Shown one piece after another: positions 26,706 to 37,848 of a DNA stretch of 64,000 nt. The translations under genes were made by a program, and so were the position numbers. Position 1 is the first letter of the stretch. Each line of letters begins with the position of its first letter. Source of the stretch: Eopsaltria australis (lineage: Eukaryota > Chordata > Aves > Passeriformes > Petroicidae); NCBI GenBank assembly GCA_034509425.1, contig JAVTVJ010000047.1, positions 310,001-374,000 on the forward strand, in the 5' to 3' direction. Under the pieces are notes generated by a model. That model did no database searches and was not told the DNA's origin. It was given only the letters and a program-made list of their open reading frames with translations.

Positions 26706-28541
26706 ACAGATTTGTGTCTCACAGAGGAGGTGCCATATCATAACCAAATTCAACACATCTAGCACTGTGCACTGGTACATGGAAAGTGACTGGCTCCAGC
26801 ATGAAGTTTTGTGCACCACAGGTCCTACAAATACTCTCTAGTTATATTTCCATAAAGCTGTCTAGCTCACCAGTTTCTGTTCTCAGGGACACAGTCATGA
26901 GCAAGCAACACCATGGCCCCAAGTGAAATCACTCCCCTGAACCACATCTGTGAAGCACTCAGATCTTTCTTCTGAAGAAGTATGGACTGCACTTTCAGAA
27001 TATCCTGAAGACTATCTCAGGTTGGAGAACAGCACTTTATAAGAATGGATTCTGTGCAAGGTAAGTCCAGCTCCCTGTCACAGGGCCTTGGTCACCTTTT
27101 GCCAGACCACAAACCACACACCAAAGGCTCTGCTACTGCATAATTTTTGTAACTGGAGCACAAATGGTAAACAATACTATGGTGACTATTCAAAGAATGT
27201 TTTAGAGGCCTCCTCCTATCCCACAGTGGGTAACCAAGAGCCAAAGGCTGTAGAGCGCTGTGTATGGAAGGTCGCAAAGACAATTTCTTTTCAAATGATG
27301 CCAAGTTCCAAAAAGAAATTTCCTATATATTTATTGAATTTATTTTTATTTAAATGAAAATGTTTTCTATAAACAATAACAGACTGGATTTGGATTTGGA
27401 CAGATTTGGAGAATAATAGAGTGTTTTTCTCTTGCATGTTACCAGACAGCCATTTGAATCTATTTCTGTTCACTTTATGATACAAAGCCTATTCAGTTAT
27501 TCTACCTCTTGTTCAATTTGCTACACTTGCTTCATTGTCAGAATCTGATCTCAAGTGAATGGGCTCTTCAGAAGAATGTCACTTTATGCACTAGTTTAAT
27601 TACTTTTAACTTTAATTTCTGACTGATTCATATTTCAGCATAGCAGACACTCCAATATTAGGATGAAGAAATCCCATTTAAAATTTTTATCTACATAGAT
27701 AGCTATGGGGAAAAAATTGAGATTCACAGTTCTGAATAGGAAAAAAAAAGAAAGTAAAGCAATATTGTTTGAGCAACTGTGTACAGGTTTACCACACAGT
27801 CTCAAAAAATTCACTTGAGAAAATTACTTCATATACAGAACACTGGAAGATTGAGATATCCTGCCAAAAAAAAGGGAGTGCATCAGCTGTTATCTAAGCA
27901 GTAGAAATTCTAATAGTCAAACTGTCAAATTTGAACAATAAGGAACACCTTTTTTATTTAGGAGCTGCTCCTCATAACCAGATTTAATCAAGCCTTCTCT
28001 CTATTTGCATAATTTCTTCAAAACGCTAGGGATAATGCTTTGCCATTTTCAATCCTTTTTCCTACATTAAGAGAATGCTTCTATCGTGTCTTTACAATGC
28101 TAAGTAAGAAATTTTGTCTTCAAGAAAGCATAAAATTTCTTTGTAAGCAAAATTAGAATTCCTTCTGAGACAATGGGAGTACGCTTTCTTTCATGAACTG
28201 CATTTAGAGGGTGGAACCCAAATCCTTAGTCAAAAGCTGTAATAGTGCATAAAACTACATTGCTTTGGGAGGTATCTCCCACTTTTTCTGTTACATGTTA
28301 TTTTAGGCCGGAATGAGTGGCCTTTCTCTTGTTCCCCCTTGCCTCCACTGCCTGACTTCTTCACATTCTGATACAAACCTTCAAACAAAAGGCTGATGTT
28401 CCCAAACAACACCTCTTTCCAGCTGCCCTGGTGCCCTGCTGACTTTATGTTGAAGTTCATTTTTGAGGACAGAGCATACTACAAGATGGAACTGAAAACA
28501 GGCTGAAATAAAACCAACAGGAAAGAGTTAAGAGGACTTAC

Positions 28542-28696
28542 TGGTATGTGGTGGGACTGACATTGATGCGGCGTGGGTGGCTTCCTGACTCGAACTTGCT
28601 TGCAAGGGTGACATTGTTCCCAAAGAGACAATAGCGTGGCATTCTCACACCAACGACGCCGGCCAGCACTGAACCTGAGTGAATGCCTATCCTCAT
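28542..28696 (-). CDS. GUCY1A2: GUCY1A2 penultimate coding exon (cyclase catalytic domain)
   Basis: This exon encodes 51 full codons plus two bases of the guanylate cyclase catalytic domain, starting [16 protein letters not shown]. The acceptor (TTTTTTCCAG) precedes 28696 and the donor GTAAGT begins at 28541. [23 protein letters not shown] and RINVSPTTY are hallmarks of soluble cyclase alpha subunits. In class III cyclases the active site needs an Asn and an Arg in the motif VN(x3)R, supplied by the beta subunit. Here the same place reads VTLASK, so Asn is Thr and Arg is Lys. This is the expected alpha-subunit state: the subunit contributes metal-binding residues while beta-1 contributes the Asn/Arg. 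The reading frame is continuous with exons at 59244-59387 and 17795-18002. A longer open frame overlapping this exon in another frame is a shadow. Confidence 0.96.
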
Positions 28697-30119
28697 CTGG
28701 AAAAAACATGAGATCCATGTCAGGCTGCCTCTCTTGTGCCACCAATGGTAATGTCAATAGCCCTCATTTACACACAACCCTTTCAAATGAAGAATAAAAC
28801 AAAGAAGAAAGAGTGAATAAAATAGGCTCTTCTATTCCACTAGCTTAAATCAGATGCAGTTAAAAGAAAGAAGAACAAAAACATGGTTATTTTTTTACTA
28901 GAACTATTTTCTTCTGTGCATATTTGCTGGAGACTGTGGTAGTCAAAACAGAAATCATTAACAGAATAGGATGGGATCATCCAGAGTTATTGCAATATCA
29001 GCCATCTAATTACACTAATAAATACCTTGCAGAGGTTATTTCTCCCACCACTTCTAACACAGGCTTTAAAGTAAAACCCAATTTTTCTCAAACTGGCAGG
29101 AAGAGAGTAGTTAAGTGGAGTGACCAAATAAGTTACTTTTATCTCCTTCATATTTTTCTTCCAAACTCTTCAAGGTCTAAGGTCTTCCTCACTTTGTCAG
29201 ACTGAGATATTGCAGTGATGAGAATGCTGAAGACTGAGGCATCAATTTAAAAGTAATCGTGTCCTCCTCAAAATAAGGAGGAATAAATCCGCAACAAATT
29301 AAAAAAAACAATGTGACTATTCCAGCAATCATCCCCTGAAATTGTCTGAGATATGGCAACTGCATAGACCTGTAAAGCTCAGAGTCACCATCCAAGTTCC
29401 TTTCAGAGTGAATATTCAAACAGATTTATTCTGCATACATTTTAGCTAACAATTGTGTTTGCCCAAGAAAATAATTTTTACAGATAGGGAAATCTTTTTC
29501 TCTTGTTAACTTTATAAGAGTAAAAAATTGAAAAAAAATGTATTTGCATCTTCTGAAGATACTCTTGCTCATAGCAACTGGACTAGGCAAAACATAAGGT
29601 GAAGGAGATAAATAGCAACTACCAAAACAGAGAGTCTACTGAGGTATGAGTGACTTAACTAACAACATACTCAACATCATCCTCTGACTTACTTAACTCA
29701 TAGTTATTGCGCTGTGCTTTTCTCCGTCAGTCCCTATTTGTTTTAATAAAAAAATACATATGGACTCAAATACAAATAAAAAAATCATTGTTACTCCTTT
29801 TTTACGTAAAGAAAATGCCCACATTTTATAACATTAGTGTCCATGAAGTTCTAAGAACATGTGAGACCCCACATTATTTCACTGACTATGGTTCTTCCCA
29901 CATGCCCAAGAGTTTCACCATGCAGCTAAGCACTCTTTTAATTTTGTTCTTCTCTTATATGTCACAGACAACATGCTTAGAATTATATCTGCTATACAGT
30001 AAGCTCATGTATAACCTAAGGGCATGTTCTGCATTCAATGTGATACTGCTTACAGCATTCTCACAGGCAGCCTAAAACCCTCAATCTTCACAACAATGTT
30101 GTTAATTACAGACTAGGTT

Positions 30120-30172
30120 GTTTGGTTTCTTTGGGGTTTTTTTCCCTTTTCTTTCTTTCTTTTTTTTTTAAT
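30120..30172 (+). repeat. Pyrimidine-rich (CTTT/T) low-complexity tract
   Basis: The plus strand is almost entirely T and C, with CTTTCTTTCTTT units merging into a run of T. On the minus (transcribed) strand it is a purine-rich A/G tract. It is simple sequence without further structure and may be a degraded poly-A tail. Confidence 0.8.
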
Positions 30173-33100
30173 CTGTGAAGAAGAATCACTCGCTTTAATT
30201 GAACTTTCAAACCTTTACTATGGTTTGGAAGGCAGCTACTGAAATCCTTTAAATACTTTAGTCCACAGGGCTGGGAAGCATCCACAAATTTGGGTTGCCT
30301 GCTAACATCTGTGCAAACCCATAACACTTAGGTTATTTTGGTCATATTTTGGGTCAATAAGATTTCCTGCTTTTGCTGCAACATACACTTAAACTCCACT
30401 GTCCATTACCAGTGAAAAAAGTGCTCCTGTAGTTATGAAGTGGGTAAACAGCCCTCCTCCATATAGGTGAGATCAGCCACTGACCTCAGTGAAAGACTAT
30501 GAGCAGGAAGTCTTGCTCACACAACAGTGAGCATGCAACTTTCAATAAATAATAAACAACCTATTTACAATGTCTTGTTCTTGTAGGATGGGAGGTGAAT
30601 TAGTCATTTTACACACAATTTTAAGAACAGAGCTAATGAAACCTTTTTGTTCCACTGCTACTCTTCACATTTATTTAAAAATCACAAATCAACTGTGTGC
30701 TGTGACATCTTCTAGGGTACATTCAATCACACGTAAAGGCCAGACTGAAACTGTAAGAAACAGTATTAGCTTTGTTTTCCTCTAAAAACAAAGGGATAAA
30801 AGTATACATTAGAGAGAATGGAAAATACGATAGCAAAAAACGTACTAAGAAGATAAAACTTGCTTTTCCAATATATGCAGTGAAGGCTGAAGTTACTGTT
30901 GATTGTTTTGCTACTTTCATTCTTTCCTTTTCATTGCTCCCTTTTACATGGACACAGTTTTTATATAACTCAGTGCTTCAGTGACAGAGGTGAGGGTTCT
31001 TCTGTACTATCTTAAGAGCTTTTTAAAAAACATGTGCTCCTACAATAAAAAGGGAGATATATTCTCACAAACACAGGTTAAACTACATAGAGAGTGTCAA
31101 AACCTGAAGTTTTCATTGGGTGGAAGAAAGCTGATGTAGGCTTTCTCAATAAACCTTAGAGATAAATTACATGAAGAATGGCCTACAATAAAGCTTCATT
31201 CCTGCTTTATTATATAGTTCTCTACAAGAAAGGAGCCTGCAAACACTGATGCTATTGTCATGAAGTATTCCTTAGTGTGCCTTCTTACACCAAGAATAAC
31301 CATTACATTGGTCCTGTAGTAGTTTTTAGAGAAATATGTTTACTTAAAACTGTCTTTTCAAGATTTTATATTCATTTGCAGATACGTTGTTCTGATCTTT
31401 TCCTCACTGAGTCGAAAACTGTTATGATAATAGTTGAAGGCTCTTTTTTACAATGGAAGAAAATGTGTGATCAAATTAGTACCAAGAAGGCACTTACAGA
31501 GGCACATCAACCTTTCACATTACCTTTGCAATAAAGACAGTCTGCCTAGATCACATAACTTAGAATAATAGTAACAACAGTTATAAAAAAATAGTTACAG
31601 TTCCCAAGCTATACTTTACATGTAGCCCTTATCAGTGCTTTCCCAGAACAGCCACCATTAAATATTAATAATAGCACAGAAAGTGAAAATTAGGTGACAA
31701 CACTAGGATGCATTATTTGTCTATCATAACTCAGTTTACTTCTGTCAATATATGTGCAGTACAAATTATACATTTATTAATTGTCTTCAATGGTGCATTT
31801 TTAATAAAACACATGTTCTTCGTCTTTACCAACTGCTCCTTTGTCCTTAATTGTTTGGCTAATGACAAAAGGGAAATATGTAAATGAACCCGAAAACTCA
31901 GAGGCACTATGCACACAAACGGAAAAACAGGTCTGTGAAAACTACCACAAAGAGAAGACAGCTGTGAAAAAACAAACCAGTAAATACCATTCCTCCAATA
32001 GTTAAGGAACAGTGAAGAGACCTACAAAAGCCAAAGACATTTCTAAAGCATGATAGTGGTAGGCACAATGGCAAAAGAAACGTGAACAGGCGGGAAAAAT
32101 ATAGAGAGACCTGTGAGAGATCTTTTAGATAAAGAGGGACCACTTGAACTGAGCACAATGGAAAAATTCGGAGTGGAAAAGGAGAAAAAAATATTAACAA
32201 ATCTGATCTTTGCAAAAGCTGTGGTAATAGTGAAGTGGAGAAAAGCTGATGAGTCAGAGGTGAAAAAGAAAAGCAGCCTGCATTGATCAATGTAGTATGA
32301 GAGGAAAGAAACGGCTATGTGCAAAGCAAAAGAAGCTCCCAAAACTTGTATAAAGTAGCAGCATTTGGGTATTTCTTACTGGATAAGGAACAGAGAGCAA
32401 AAATGTCTAATACCTGAGTGACAGGAAGGATAATGATTTTGTTTAGTGATAAAGAAGATTCATAAGGAAAGAAAAGAAATACTGGTCATCAGCTAATGGG
32501 GAAATGTACCAGAAGTGGTATCAATGAGAGCTGATAGTCCAGACTGGACTGCAAGAGGAAATTCAAGAACAAACAGGAACAAGGATGAACAACACAAAAA
32601 TATTTGTTCTTTTTCTGAACTGAACATTCTGTTACTGAATTTTTATGATATCCTAACTCTTAGAAAAATGTTATGTTACTTCTTTACACCTCCTCATCAC
32701 CAAAGCATGATTTTCCTTTTTCATATCCAGAAGAGCTGGGGTTTTTGCATTGTTTAGTTGTGTTCCTTTTTTATCTGCTCTGCAATATCAATTACTTGCA
32801 ACTGCCTGAATGCCTTCTTAGGCACCATTCTGAAAACTGCACTCTTACATCAAAATAAAGCCTATTCCAACTGAGATGAGAATAAATGCAACACTGAAAA
32901 TTCACAACCCATCTACAATTGACTTTATGGGGAAAAGGCAAAAAAATTTTAATAACAGTAAACGAATGCAGTGGCATGCCTGAAGTAAATTTCATCATTG
33001 CTAATTTGTTTCTTAATAGCTTTTTCTGTTAATGAGTACTTTCACAATAATAAAAAAATGCAGTTCATTTTCTTTATGGTCAAAGCTTGAGTTTTTTCTC

Positions 33101-33355
33101 TTTGAAACCTTGTTGAAAAATGTATTCTCCCTTCTCACTCCTTATCTCTCCACATAATTTTCATGGCAAAAATTAGAATGCAAGTATAAAGACAGTCTGA
33201 GAAGTAGCACTTGTCTACTCAAGAACATTTTTTAAAACCTCTTCAAATCAAAAACTTTTTGACCAATATATGTTTGCTTATTTATAACCAATAGAACACA
33301 TTAACCTTATTTCCCTTCAGTCAAAACTGAAGATATATTGCATTACAAGATTTGA

Positions 33356-33490
33356 AAATAATTACTTTATTAATTAGACCACAGAAAAATGGATCAAGCT
33401 GTAATGATTTCTGAAAGGAAAATTAACTGAGTTTTTAATTGTTCCTCCAGCTTCTTTTGTACACAGTGCTGTGCAAAAATATTTGCAGTC
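33356..33490 (+). repeat. Left arm of a 135-bp inverted duplication
   Basis: This arm matches the reverse complement of 33629-33763 with 13 differences that I counted over about 135 aligned bases and no gap, roughly 90% identity. Shared landmarks include CCACAGAAAAATGG, GATTTCTGAAAGGAAAATTA and GTGCTGTGCAAAAA. The match ends sharply on the inner side and fades within a few bases on the outer side. The arm carries no recognisable coding content. Origin unknown: an inverted local duplication, two opposed copies of an unnamed repeat, or a nonautonomous element with long terminal inverted repeats are all possible. Confidence 0.93.
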
Positions 33491-33628
33491 TTAGCTATGG
33501 GCTTACAAATCTATTTTAAAAAGCATAATTCATGCTTTATTCAGAAGAAAAGAGACTAATAGGCAACAGCAAGGAGAACTGCATAAGGGTATAACTGTGA
33601 AGGATGATTTCTGAGTTGAAAAGAAAAG

Positions 33629-33763
33629 GATTGCAAATGTTTTTGCACAGCACCATGTACATAAGAAGCTTGAGGAATAATTAAAAACCCAGTTAATTTT
33701 CCTTTCAGAAATCACTGCAGCTTGAACCATTTTTCTGTGGTCCAATTAATAAAGGAATTATTG
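33629..33763 (-). repeat. Right arm of a 135-bp inverted duplication
   Basis: Read on the minus strand this arm aligns base for base with 33356-33490. The two arms are separated by 138 bp of unique sequence. Transcribed from GUCY1A2 (minus strand) or from the plus strand, the pair could form a stem of about 135 bp with scattered mismatches and a loop of about 138 nt. Nothing in it resembles a short miRNA precursor specifically. Confidence 0.93.
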
Positions 33764-36448
33764 AAATAAATTGAAAGGAAAAGTAGGAAGAAGAGTCTGT
33801 GGGTACTTTTCTTTTTATCTTCCAGTAAAGAGTAGTTTATACTAAAACATGCAAGCAGACTTTCCAACTCAAACCAAAGGTAACCATGTAACCTGGCTTC
33901 TGATAAGCACAGGGCAAAAATACACATTCATTTCCAAAGTTCTCTCTCTGCAAACAGCAATTTTTAGTTCAGGGATTTCCTGAGCCAAAAGAAATTCTTG
34001 TAGAGGAGAAAAGGTGTTTGATGTTCACAGTTCCTTCTCAAATACGAGCTACAATAACATTTCAGCAAGCATTCTTTCTTCCCACCACACACACAGAAAG
34101 AAGGACCTTAATAAACAGTTCTCACACTCCGAAAAACACACTCCCATGCTAGAGAGAAGTCTCAGATTGCCTTACAGGTTAACTGTATCCAGAAGGACGC
34201 AAAATCCATTTTCTCAGAACTGCCTGCCTTGCACAGACACAGATGAAGGAGAGAGGGCAGGCTGGGAAGTAGGTGACACAGTTTGGAAAGCAACCACGGA
34301 CAGAAGTGATCCCCACTCAGCCAACCTGGAGCTTTTCAAGCCTCAATAATGTGACTGACTGACAGCTGCTCAACACTTTGTGCTGAGCTGCTAGCAGAGT
34401 TCAGGGCTGGTATAAGGCAGTAGCTGTATGAAAATAGTTCCAGGCACATGGATGTCCCAAGCCAGAAAAGCATTTAAATACAATAGGAAGCATTCTGCTG
34501 GACCAGGACTTTTGATATCAACTTCCATAATATACATTGGTATCTGTACAGTAATATTTCTTAGACAAAAGCACTCCTCACTTTCTGGCCCTAACATATT
34601 GAGTGATACTCTGTGTTTCAGTATGGACCTTCTCCCTTCTGTCCTTGCAGTGTCCTTCAGAAAGGAAAAAGTGACCTCTCACAGGGTGTCTTAGCTATTA
34701 GCCCATGACACACAGCCAGATTCTTGCAAACAGAATCTGCTGAATTCTGTAAGGTGTTTTCTGCTCTAATATTTTCTAGCAGCTTCTACAACAGTGCTAT
34801 CTTTAAATCTCAACATATGCCTTACATGGGGACATTTACTTGTAAAATGTCTTAATGTGAAATAGACTCTCCAGAGCTCAGAGGTCTAAAATCAGGGGCA
34901 CACACTGGTGAGTCAATGTGCCTTTCTGCTCCTTCAAAGGACTGCAAGTTGATAGGACTGACAGCTATGTCCTGACATATGCTTTAGTGTGTGGGTTATC
35001 TGTATTCTTAGATAGATTTATAAATATCACAGTGCCTTTCTGGAAAGGGACATATGACAGTACAGCTCACTACAGAATTGTTGCCAAGGAACAGACCTGC
35101 TCAGAGGAAAATTTAGATCACTTGAATTTCACAAGGTGTTCTATAGAACTAAACTACAGGATATATTTCCCCCCCCCCATTTGAACATCACTTGGAGAAA
35201 TAAATACTTAACTTTTTTCTAATCAGAATTTCCTAGATTGCTTAGACATAGAACTATTCAACCCATCTGAAGCAAAATACACAGCAAATTATACAAGGAA
35301 AATGAAAAATACAGTAATAAAGAGCGAAAGCCTTGGGATCAATAAATTCATTTTGAATAGTTATTGGGTAAAGAAATCATGTGGTTTGTGCAAAAGAAAT
35401 GCAATTAAGTTATAACCAATGGGATGCACATTACATATGTACATCCCTGGGCTATGGTCTTGGCATACAGTCATTTTCTACTCAGTGTGGAAAAGGGAGC
35501 TATGAAGCATTTCTACATAAAGAAGCCTCAGAATTGAAGGATGAAATTATTTTTCTCTTTCCCATGAAGTTTTTCCACTATGATCTAAGCTAGCCCTGCT
35601 TTGAATAGTGGTTGGGTTAGTTAACCTCCAGAGGTTCCTTGCAGCTTCCTTTATTTCACAACTCTGTATTTCATAACCTGTCTTGAAAAATTATACACCT
35701 GTGAGTCTCCATCAGCAGTATGAGGTAGAATTAGATGAAGCAAAAACAAAAATAAAGACTCAGGCTAGTTTTGGGAGCTCATTAGTTCTAGCATCAAAGG
35801 AAAGTTTACACTGGGGCAAGGTTTCTTTGAGCCAAATGTGAATTCACTATGGCACTGCTCAGTGTCTAGATTAGAACAGGATTTGGGTCATCTGTAAGGA
35901 AACTTCTGACCTGAAATTATTTACTGGAGGGGGTTGTGAGTGGAGAGGTGGGTGCTAAATGATGTAAATGAGAATTTTTAGAGCTGCTAAACAGAAAAAT
36001 AAAACCTATATCCTTCCCCTAAGATTCCAAAGAAGAAACATTAAAGTTAATGTGCTTCTTCATGAGCTGCTTCTCACTCACCAATAAAAAATTGCATTTC
36101 ATTGTTGATGGGGCATTTAATCAAAACTACCTTTAATTGTTTTCTTTAAATAGTAATTTCCACAGTAGGAATTTAATTACTATGTGAACCTGTGTGTTCA
36201 GGCACTTAAAAAAGAGCTAATCACTCACACAAGCCCACATAGCAGTGGAGGATTTTTCCCAGCCTCCTCGCCACTGACACCCAAAAAAGAAAAAATTCAT
36301 CAGAAAGTTCTCTTTGATCCCTAGTGTAGGAGGACATCTTTGTCTCACAGTGCCATCATATGACATATACTGAATGGATAGGGTGATACTTTAACAAGGA
36401 TAAATGACACATGCTCAAAATATTTAAGGGAACAAAAAAAACTGTATT

Positions 36449-36471
36449 AAAAAAAAAAAAAAAAAAAAAAA
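36449..36471 (+). repeat. Homopolymer (A)23
   Basis: An uninterrupted run of 23 A follows an A-rich segment. It could be a retroposed poly-A tail, but the sequence just upstream does not look like a SINE, a processed mRNA or CR1 (CR1 copies lack poly-A), so it is recorded as simple sequence. Confidence 0.95.
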
Positions 36472-36767
36472 GTCTGACCTAAGCATTTTAACCTTAAGAA
36501 TCAACCTTTGATACTTTTGCTAATTTAGTCATTTAAGGTAAATCTCACCTAATTGCAACCACCTAGAAATTAGCCAGCTCATTTAAGCTAGATTTCTAGA
36601 CTCCTGCTAAACATGCAAGGTAAATAACCTCAGGGCTGCAATTCTTCACATTCCAAAACTGGCACACAGGAGAGGTTGAATGAGTCATTCCTGAAGCTAT
36701 CTAACTCCTGGTGGAACAGAGAGGGACATTTAATGGTAAGATTAACCTGGACACCTCATGAACAGAT

Positions 36768-36788
36768 AGCTAAAGAAAGCTAAAGAAA
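36768..36788 (+). repeat. Tandem duplication of GCTAAAGAAA
   Basis: Two exact adjacent copies of a 10-base unit lie in intronic DNA. This is a minor slippage product. Confidence 0.85.
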
Positions 36789-37566
36789 GGTGAAATGAAT
36801 CCAACTCTCAGCCTGGCAAAGTTGACACACTTTTACCTTTTCTTAAAATAAGCGGCACTCTTGTGCAAAAATCATCAAAAATACTGGTGTTCATGGATAG
36901 GACCCCATCAGAAGATCATTCTATTTGTAGAATCACAGAAATTTCTTCAGATGTTTTAATATAATGGTCTCTGAACCTAGCCTGCAATATTTGAAACTGT
37001 AAAAGGAAATGACCTTTCAATGGCAGAGCCATGCTTCATCTTTTGACCATAGGACATGTTCTGATACATAGATGAAAGTCAGATTGATCTGCTTTGGGAA
37101 GAGCTTGGAACCGATCAACAAGGATCTGCTGCATAACAGCTTTTAAACAGAACCACTGATCTATAAGAATCTTACAGTTTTACTACTAGAAACAACCTTA
37201 TCTAGCCTCTACAATAATGATGTATCAGAGTCTTCCCAAAGGCTTCCACACTATTAAGGAAACATAAATTGTTGCCGATGTCATTTAAACTTCTACCACT
37301 GCAAGGTATTTTAATAGTTTTTCCATGAACAGGAGATACATTTTAAGTGTATATTTTCTCCTGGATCCCCCAGCTTTCTTCAATCAGCACCAAGGCAGAC
37401 ATAATCAAGATTAAAAAATTATTAAACTCCCTGCTCCATATGGACACTGCAGACATGACAACAAATATCAATGGGTTTTGAAGATATACCTATTCTTAAG
37501 GTGGGAAAAGCAAAGACTATTTCCTTCAGCACTTCTCAGTCTAACAAAAAATATAGCCAATTAAAT

Positions 37567-37698
37567 TGTTCAAGAAATTACTGGATGTGGCACTTAGCAC
37601 TATGGTCTAGTTGACTAGATGGTGATCAGTCAAAGGCTGGTTGAAGTCAACAATCCAAGAGGTCTTTTCCCACATAAATGATTCTGTGTGATTTTGCG
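37567..37698 (+). mobile_element. CR1 LINE 3'-end fragment
   Basis: The segment runs from GTTCAAGAAATTACTGGATG through GCACTATGGTCTAGTTGAC and AGAGGTCTTTTCCCA to the terminal TGATTCTGTG type repeat. This is the order of a CR1 3' UTR in plus orientation. Its divergence from the usual CR1 pattern marks it as an old copy. Only the last 130 bp or so are kept. Confidence 0.9.
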
Positions 37699-37827
37699 AC
37701 TCTTTGATATACACAAATACCTGAAACAAGTCAATATATGCCCTCTTTTGAAGCAGCAAATCAAGGAATGACCACATGAAAGCAAAGGCTAAGAAAACCC
37801 CAAGCTGTGTATAAAGAATGCTTAGAA

Positions 37828-37848
37828 TTGTAGCTATAATAGCTACAA
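37828..37848. repeat. 21-bp inverted repeat with one-base spacer
   Basis: The arm TTGTAGCTAT is followed by one A and then its exact reverse complement. It is a small perfect inverted repeat in intronic DNA just downstream of a CR1 fragment. Confidence 0.9.

Larger units (their letters stand above)
18003..28541 (-). other. GUCY1A2: GUCY1A2 intron between the penultimate and last coding exons (10,539 bp)
   Basis: On the minus strand this intron opens with GTAAGT at 28541 and closes with a pyrimidine tract plus CAG at 18003. It interrupts a Gln codon (two bases upstream, one downstream), and the flanking exons restore a continuous cyclase-domain reading frame. Contents recognised are CR1 fragments at about 21537-22340 and 26592-26705, an LTR-like fragment near 20536, short direct repeats near 22409, 23751 and 24165, and an A-rich tract near 20093. 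Other stretches show nothing I can name. Confidence 0.93.

Noticed and set aside
28479..28757. A 92-codon minus-strand open frame covering the penultimate GUCY1A2 exon
   Set aside because: It is in the wrong frame. The true frame within 28542-28696 reads the conserved [16 protein letters not shown] cyclase sequence and has exact splice sites on both sides.
31907..32290. A 127-codon minus-strand open frame, one of the longest in the window
   Set aside because: Its Phe/Leu/Ser-rich sequence follows from the purine-rich opposite strand, it overlaps another frame of the same kind, and it shows no recognisable domain.
36920..37330. Possible CR1-like words (AGAATCACAGAA and similar)
   Set aside because: The following sequence does not continue in CR1 order, and no 3' UTR or ORF signature could be followed for more than about 15 bases.
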